NCBI GenBank assembly: GCA_028697715.1
Contig: JAQVDS010000026.1
Span: forward strand, 1-35,491
Source: Acidithiobacillus sp.
GTDB taxonomy: Bacteria > Pseudomonadota > Gammaproteobacteria > Acidithiobacillales > Acidithiobacillaceae
DNA: 35,491 nucleotides
Direction of reading: 5' to 3'
Position 1 is the stretch's first letter. Every line of letters starts with the position of its first letter. A program made the translations under genes and the position numbers. This document shows positions 31,404 to 35,491 of the stretch, piece after piece. The notes under the pieces are model-generated. The model was not told the origin of the DNA and searched no databases. It saw only the letters and a list, made by a program, of their open reading frames with translations.

Positions 31404-31910
31404 TTATGGTTTTACATAGTCAAAGCCGTGCGACTCCAGTTGCATGATGCGCACGATTCCCGCCGGAACGATGACTACTGACGGGTCGAGGGGAGGCAGG
31501 TGACCGGTCTTCTTTTTGAACGCCTCCATGCTGTTGTGACAGACATCAAATTCCACCCCCTCGGCGTTGATGGCAGCAATGCGGTCCGCGATTCCCTTGT
31601 TTTTCGGCAGGTACATCTTGATGCCGGGACCAAAGGCCACGACGACGATCTGCACCTGCTCCTGCCCAAAATAATTGAGTAAATTCTGCGCATTGTTGAG
31701 TGTCAGGTTCCAGCGCGCGGGTTCGGCCTGACTGACCTGCAGTACTACTTTGGCTTTGGCGAAGGGGTGGTCATGTGTGAAGCTCGGTTTACTGTAATTG
31801 AAATCGTGCAGCATCGACACATTGGCCCAGGCTGGACTTGTCCCGAGCACGAGGAATAGCGGAATGCCAAGCGTAAAGAGAACGTGGCGGAATAGCGAAG
31901 AGTGACGCAT
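31404..31910 (-). CDS. Periplasmic DsrE-family protein
   Basis: 168 aa from ATG 31910, with AAGGAG 7 bp upstream. Residues about 1-29 form a Sec signal peptide (LFTLGIPLFLVLGTSPAWA). The mature part has the DsrE fold pattern: KVVLQVSQAEP, ALNNAQNLL-like LTLNNAQNLLNYFG, QIVVVAFGPGIKMYL and GVEFDVCHNSMEAF, with a single conserved-looking Cys. Cytoplasmic DsrE proteins carry sulfur; an exported form with one Cys could handle sulfur compounds in the periplasm, but this is inference. It lies 19 bp after the porin gene and shares its operon. Confidence 0.82.
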   Translation of the reverse strand: MRHSSLFRHVLFTLGIPLFLVLGTSPAWANVSMLHDFNYSKPSFTHDHPFAKAKVVLQVSQAEPARWNLTLNNAQNLLNYFGQEQVQIVVVAFGPGIKMYLPKNKGIADRIAAINAEGVEFDVCHNSMEAFKKKTGHLPPLDPSVVIVPAGIVRIMQLESHGFDYVKP

Positions 31911-31929
31911 TTTGGGGCTCCTTATAACG

Positions 31930-33249
31930 TTAGAAAGCAATCATTGCTTGCAGGGCAAAGACATTATCGACAGCGCTGGCTACGCTCTCACTGGTGGCGT
32001 TCGGATGGGGAACATCCAGCGTGCGGAAATAATATCCCGCCATCACCTTGGTCAATGGCGTGAAATGGTATTGCAAACCCAGCGCATAGGTCTTGAAAAT
32101 CCGGTTTTGGGCAGGATTGTTGGGCAGGCGGTTGTAGTAATCGTACCGCAGATTTACTTCAATGTTTTTGGTCAGGAAAAGTCCGCCTTCCACCATATAC
32201 CCCCAAGCCTTGTTGCCAATGCCCGGATACAACTGGGTTTGGTACAGTGCTGCCTTTTTCAGATCGGCCTTGTTGAAGGCTGCAGGTGCATCGATCCAAC
32301 CGTTGCCGCGCATATATTCAAAACGAAACTGCCGACCCCAGCGATGCATGTATCCCTGCAGGTATTGCAAGTCGACACCGTAGCGGTTCATGTCATAATT
32401 CGTGCCATCAAAACGGGGTACGGCATGCTGGTACCAGATACCACCCTGAATATCGCTGCGGAACGGTCCTTTCCCGCCAAGGATATACGCTTCTTGCAAG
32501 CGCACCGCTTCCATAGGCTCGTTCGATTGGTTGCCTGCGGCGACGGTACCGTACATGCCGACCATGGCACCGTAGGTGAACTCCCAGGGGCCGTTGCGAA
32601 ACCAGTCAAAGACCATGGCGCCGGGGTAGCGATAGCCATTGACGCCCAGTTTTTCCGTGCCGGGAATCAGGTAGCCGGCGGGGCTATCTTTGCTGATGTA
32701 GGCGGAATTCAGCATGGGCTGGTCCATCAACTGGTTGATGACCGTCGCGCTGATGACATAATTATAACTCATAAAGCCCTGCATGGCGCCTTCGCTACTC
32801 GGAGCGCGAATCAGGCCCATCTCCACCCGGGCTCCGGGGATGTAGCTGAAAGTGACGTGACCATCGATCAAACCCGGCTGGTATCCGCCCCGTACACGGG
32901 TAAAGCCATTATTGCCAAATTCCCCGGCGACAAAGTACGAAATATTGGGATTCAGGTTCCCGCGAAACATGATGCGGGCGCGCAAAATCCCAGCGGTCGT
33001 ACCATGGCTAAAGTCTGGGCCGACCAGGTTGATGTGTGGTACCTCATGCAGCAGCCCATCTTCCGTGCCGGGTTGCGCCCAGATCGTCGGCTCGATAAAG
33101 CCCGATACCCCAAACAATGGCGCTTTCGCCGGAGAAATGCCCTGCAGTTCGAACCAGTTTGCGGCTTCAGCCCCCGGTGCATACAGAAGGCCAGCAGCGA
33201 GCGCGGCAGATACTACGCCAGACAACAGTAGCGGTTTCGTTCTGATCAT
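31930..33249 (-). CDS. Outer-membrane beta-barrel porin
   Basis: 439 aa from ATG 33249, with AGGGGTG upstream. Residues 1-29 are a signal peptide (LLSGVVSAALAAGLLYAPGAEA). The rest alternates hydrophobic and polar residues as in a barrel (NISYFVAGEFGNNGF, VTFSYIPGARVEMGL, VNLRYDYYNRL, ALGLQYHFTPLTKVMAGYYF) and ends in Phe (ALQAMIAF), as needed for outer-membrane insertion. It most resembles OprO/OprP-like porins. The substrate is unknown. Coupling to a periplasmic DsrE-like protein suggests uptake or export of a sulfur compound. Confidence 0.82.
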   Translation of the reverse strand: MIRTKPLLLSGVVSAALAAGLLYAPGAEAANWFELQGISPAKAPLFGVSGFIEPTIWAQPGTEDGLLHEVPHINLVGPDFSHGTTAGILRARIMFRGNLNPNISYFVAGEFGNNGFTRVRGGYQPGLIDGHVTFSYIPGARVEMGLIRAPSSEGAMQGFMSYNYVISATVINQLMDQPMLNSAYISKDSPAGYLIPGTEKLGVNGYRYPGAMVFDWFRNGPWEFTYGAMVGMYGTVAAGNQSNEPMEAVRLQEAYILGGKGPFRSDIQGGIWYQHAVPRFDGTNYDMNRYGVDLQYLQGYMHRWGRQFRFEYMRGNGWIDAPAAFNKADLKKAALYQTQLYPGIGNKAWGYMVEGGLFLTKNIEVNLRYDYYNRLPNNPAQNRIFKTYALGLQYHFTPLTKVMAGYYFRTLDVPHPNATSESVASAVDNVFALQAMIAF

Positions 33250-33312
33250 ATATCACCCCTATGATTGTGATGTGTAAAACCATAAGCAAGGCATGTGCCA
33301 CGATAGGTGCTC

Positions 33313-33390
33313 GCCCAAAATGCAATGGTTAATGGGCATTACTGCTGATGGACTGGATGTTGTTTAGCCAGCTTTGTGCGCCAAAATGCA
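33313..33390. promoter_or_regulatory. Repeated GCC(C)AAAATGCA motif upstream of the porin
   Basis: GCCCAAAATGCA (33313-33324) and GCCAAAATGCA (33380-33390) are direct repeats 66 bp apart in the 298-bp region between the porin and tyrS starts. They could be regulator sites for the porin operon. No clear promoter was found; a 6-bp hairpin without T-run lies at 33504-33519, nearer tyrS. Confidence 0.3.
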
Positions 33391-33547
33391 TTTTTTCTGT
33401 TCTCTAGGGAACACCAGAAAATTCGTATAAATTTATCGTTATTACCGACGGGTTTGGATAGTGCTGCATCAGTCACCCTCGCCCGGCTTCGCCCTGGTCG
33501 GCAGCGATGCTAACATCGCCCTCTGAATTTGGTACACGGAAGGCAAC

Positions 33548-34756
33548 ATGGATCACGCGACAGCTCTAGGCCAATTACAGCTCGGCGCAGCCGATATCCT
33601 GCCCGAGGGCGGTCTGGTCTCGCTACTGCAACGGGCAGAAAACGAAAAGCGGCCCCTACGGATCAAACTGGGCATGGATCCAACGGCCCCGGATCTCCAC
33701 CTTGGTCACACGGTTCTTCTACACAAAGCTCGCCAGTTTCAGGATCTGGGGCACGAATTGCTGTTTGTCATTGGTGATTTTACCGCACGCATCGGTGATC
33801 CCACCGGCAAGAACAGTACCCGCCCGCCGCTCAGCGCGGAGGATGTGCAGGCCAACGCCCAGACCTACCGCGAGCAGATTTTCAAGGTCCTCGACCCAAA
33901 ACGCACGCAAGTAGTGTTCAACTCCCAGTGGCTCGACCACTTCAGTCCAAGTGAAATGATCCACCTTGCGGCGCAGTCCACGGTGGCCCGCATGCTCGAA
34001 CGCGACGATTTCAGCAAGCGCTACGCTGCCGGGCAGGCCATCGCCATTCACGAATTTCTCTACCCCCTCCTGCAAGGGTACGACTCCGTTGCCCTCAAGG
34101 CTGATGTCGAGCTGGGTGGCACCGATCAGCGCTTCAATCTGCTGGTCGGCCGCGAGTTGCAGAAAAATTGGGGACAGCCCCAGCAGCTGGTTTTTACCAT
34201 GCCCATTCTCGAAGGGCTAGATGGCGTACAAAAAATGTCCAAGTCCCTGGGCAACTATATCGCCCTACAAGACCCTCCGGAGCAGATCTTTGGTAAGGTG
34301 ATGTCCATCTCCGATACCCTGATGTGGCGCTACTACAGTCTTCTGTCGCGTCTGCCGGCGGCAGAGCAGCAGCGCTGGCAGCGGGAATGTGAGAGCGGAA
34401 CGCGCAATCCCCGCGACTGTAAACTTGCCCTGGCGCAAGAGCTGGTCGCGCGTTTTCATGGCGCGGATGCCGGACAGATGGCGTATGATGGTTTCCTGGC
34501 CCAATTTCAACGGCATGAGCGTCCGGACAATCTTCCTTTGCAGGAAATTGTCATGGACCCGCCATATGGTATCGCGCGCCTTCTGCAGTACCTGGGTTGG
34601 GTGCGCAGCAGCAGTGAGGGGATGCGCAAGGTGCGCGAGGGCGCCGTTCGCCTGCAGGATGCGCGCATCGAAGACCCCGGGCTGGCCCTTTCTCCCGGCG
34701 AAGAATATCTCGTGCAGTACGGCAAAAAGCATTTCGCCCGCGTGATCTTGCGGTAA
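33548..34756 (+). CDS. tyrS: Tyrosyl-tRNA synthetase
   Basis: 402 aa from ATG 33548, with GGAAGG upstream. A class I synthetase with the HIGH-like motif HLGH (51-54, [21 protein letters not shown]) and KMSKS in [13 protein letters not shown] (about 230). [20 protein letters not shown] and [17 protein letters not shown] are tyrosine and AMP site segments. A C-terminal S4-like RNA-binding domain ends the protein. The sequence is of the TyrRZ type rather than the E. coli TyrS type. It precedes gpx and an rRNA promoter. Confidence 0.96.
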   Translation: MDHATALGQLQLGAADILPEGGLVSLLQRAENEKRPLRIKLGMDPTAPDLHLGHTVLLHKARQFQDLGHELLFVIGDFTARIGDPTGKNSTRPPLSAEDVQANAQTYREQIFKVLDPKRTQVVFNSQWLDHFSPSEMIHLAAQSTVARMLERDDFSKRYAAGQAIAIHEFLYPLLQGYDSVALKADVELGGTDQRFNLLVGRELQKNWGQPQQLVFTMPILEGLDGVQKMSKSLGNYIALQDPPEQIFGKVMSISDTLMWRYYSLLSRLPAAEQQRWQRECESGTRNPRDCKLALAQELVARFHGADAGQMAYDGFLAQFQRHERPDNLPLQEIVMDPPYGIARLLQYLGWVRSSSEGMRKVREGAVRLQDARIEDPGLALSPGEEYLVQYGKKHFARVILR

Positions 34757-34770
34757 AGAGGCAGGCCCTG

Positions 34771-35265
34771 ATGACAGAAAAAACGGAACTCTACGATTTT
34801 TGTTTGCCTTTGCTAAACGGCAAAGACTGCTGCCTGGGCGATTTCGCCGGACAGGTCTTGCTCATCGTCAATACGGCTAGCCTCTGTGGCTTTACACCGC
34901 AGTATCAGGGCTTGCAGGCGCTCTATGAGCGCTACCGGGAGCGCGGCTTCACCGTGCTGGCCTTCCCCTGTAACCAGTTCGGTCACCAGGAGCCCGGCAA
35001 CGCCGATGCCATCGGCGATGTCTGCTATGGGCGCTTCGCCGTCAGCTTTTCCGTTTTCGCCAAGGTCGATGTCAACGGACCGAATGCTGAACCCCTCTTC
35101 GACTATCTGAAAACCGCCCTGCCTGGCTGGCTGGGACCACGCATCAAATGGAATTTCACCAAATTTCTGATTGATCGCAGTGGCAAACCCCGGCGTCGTT
35201 ACTCGCCCCGGGTCTCGCCGCAGAAGATCGCACCGGCCATCGAAGCCCTGCTGCAACGCCCCTGA
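34771..35265 (+). CDS. Glutathione peroxidase-family (thioredoxin-type) peroxidase
   Basis: 164 aa from ATG 34771, 14 bp after tyrS. The peroxidatic Cys39 is in IVNTASLCGFTPQY, with the tetrad partners Gln73 (FGHQEPGNAD), Trp127 and Asn128 (IKWNFTKFLID). A second Cys, Cys85, sits where Cys-type enzymes have the resolving residue, so thioredoxin rather than glutathione is the likelier reductant. Close to BtuE-like proteins. It reduces hydrogen peroxide and lipid hydroperoxides. Only 19 bp separate its stop from the rRNA promoter. Confidence 0.93.
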   Translation: MTEKTELYDFCLPLLNGKDCCLGDFAGQVLLIVNTASLCGFTPQYQGLQALYERYRERGFTVLAFPCNQFGHQEPGNADAIGDVCYGRFAVSFSVFAKVDVNGPNAEPLFDYLKTALPGWLGPRIKWNFTKFLIDRSGKPRRRYSPRVSPQKIAPAIEALLQRP

Positions 35266-35284
35266 AAGAGATTTTGTGAAACTG

Positions 35285-35312
35285 TTGACAGCCCTTCGAG
35301 GCTGCGTATAAT
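35285..35312 (+). promoter_or_regulatory. rRNA operon promoter
   Basis: TTGACA (35285-35290), 16-bp spacer and TATAAT (35307-35312) are both perfect consensus. The GC-rich discriminator GCGCCCTC follows, typical of stringently controlled stable-RNA promoters. Transcription should begin near 35320. Confidence 0.85.
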
Positions 35313-35319
35313 GCGCCCT

Positions 35320-35491
35320 CACCACGCAGCGATGCTGCTGCGAGGGAGGCCAGGAAGGCTCCCATTGTTCTTTCAAAACCGAGTGGAGATGTGTGGGGTT
35401 TAGGCCCTTGCGTGGTGTAGGTACTGGGTGTGTGTAGTGGTTCTGCTGCTATGTACATTGAGTATTTATGCTACGTAAAGTTTTGAGAATT
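35320..35491 (+). other. rRNA operon leader (16S gene lies beyond the window)
   Basis: No coding gene is seen. A hairpin CGCAGC/GCTGCG (35325-35342) and a boxA element (35366-35378) are present. The sequence runs to the window edge without the 16S 5' signature AGAGTTTGATC, so the 16S gene should start shortly after 35491. Confidence 0.7.
35366..35378 (+). promoter_or_regulatory. boxA antitermination element
   Basis: TGTTCTTTCAAAA is close to the rRNA-leader boxA consensus TGCTCTTTAACAA. NusB/NusE-dependent antitermination would act here on the rRNA transcript. Confidence 0.65.

Noticed and set aside
31912..33231. 439-aa plus-strand ORF opposite the porin
   Set aside because: It is a mirror frame of the porin. 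The minus-strand protein has a signal peptide, barrel pattern, terminal Phe and a ribosome site; the plus-strand frame has none.
35156..35458. Minus-strand ORF over the gpx end and rRNA leader
   Set aside because: It runs through the rRNA promoter and boxA and has no recognisable product.

Overview
The window looks like the chromosome of a Gram-negative chemolithoautotroph, most probably an Acidithiobacillus. This is inference from gene content and order: hemC-hemD-hemB, pal-cpoB-queE-queC, tolQRAB-ruvCAB-yebC, a non-discriminating-type AspRS, and tyrS plus gpx directly ahead of an rRNA promoter. No species is claimed.

Left part (1-7.6 kb): the end of an insertion sequence, then a tRNA-Lys(TTT) gene carrying an integrated element of about 7.35 kb. 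The element is bounded by an 18-bp direct repeat (213-230 and 7565-7582). It encodes a tyrosine recombinase, a small AlpA/excisionase-like protein, a winged-helix-like protein, a Toprim primase-like protein, a RepA-type AAA ATPase and several tiny overlapping ORFs. Its right end is non-coding and full of repeats that look like a plasmid replication origin, with a DnaA box. No transfer, capsid or obvious cargo genes were seen, so it resembles an integrated plasmid or a small satellite-like or mobilisable element.

Core part (7.6-27.7 kb): a globin-like sensor protein and an EAL-HDOD protein; a TonB-like protein and the haem genes hemB, hemD and hemC on the minus strand; pal, cpoB, queE and queC on the plus strand; then a long minus-strand run containing a LysE-type exporter, tolB, tolA, tolR, tolQ, ybgC, ruvB, ruvA, ruvC, yebC, an acyltransferase, nadA, nudB, aspS and fmdB. 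Compared with the common order, the pal-cpoB-queE-queC block is inverted relative to tolQRAB.

Right part (27.7-35.5 kb): a MarC-family membrane protein, then two overlapping genes for unusual membrane proteins. Each joins a GspE/MshE N-terminal-like domain (a known c-di-GMP-binding fold) to two or three Arg-Thr-rich DUF202-like membrane modules. The first appears to lack a normal start codon and is preceded in frame by a 19-codon ORF ending in TGA. This pair is the best candidate for an undescribed system. Next come a periplasmic DsrE-like protein and an outer-membrane porin, then tyrS, gpx and the promoter, leader and boxA of an rRNA operon whose 16S gene should begin just beyond the window.
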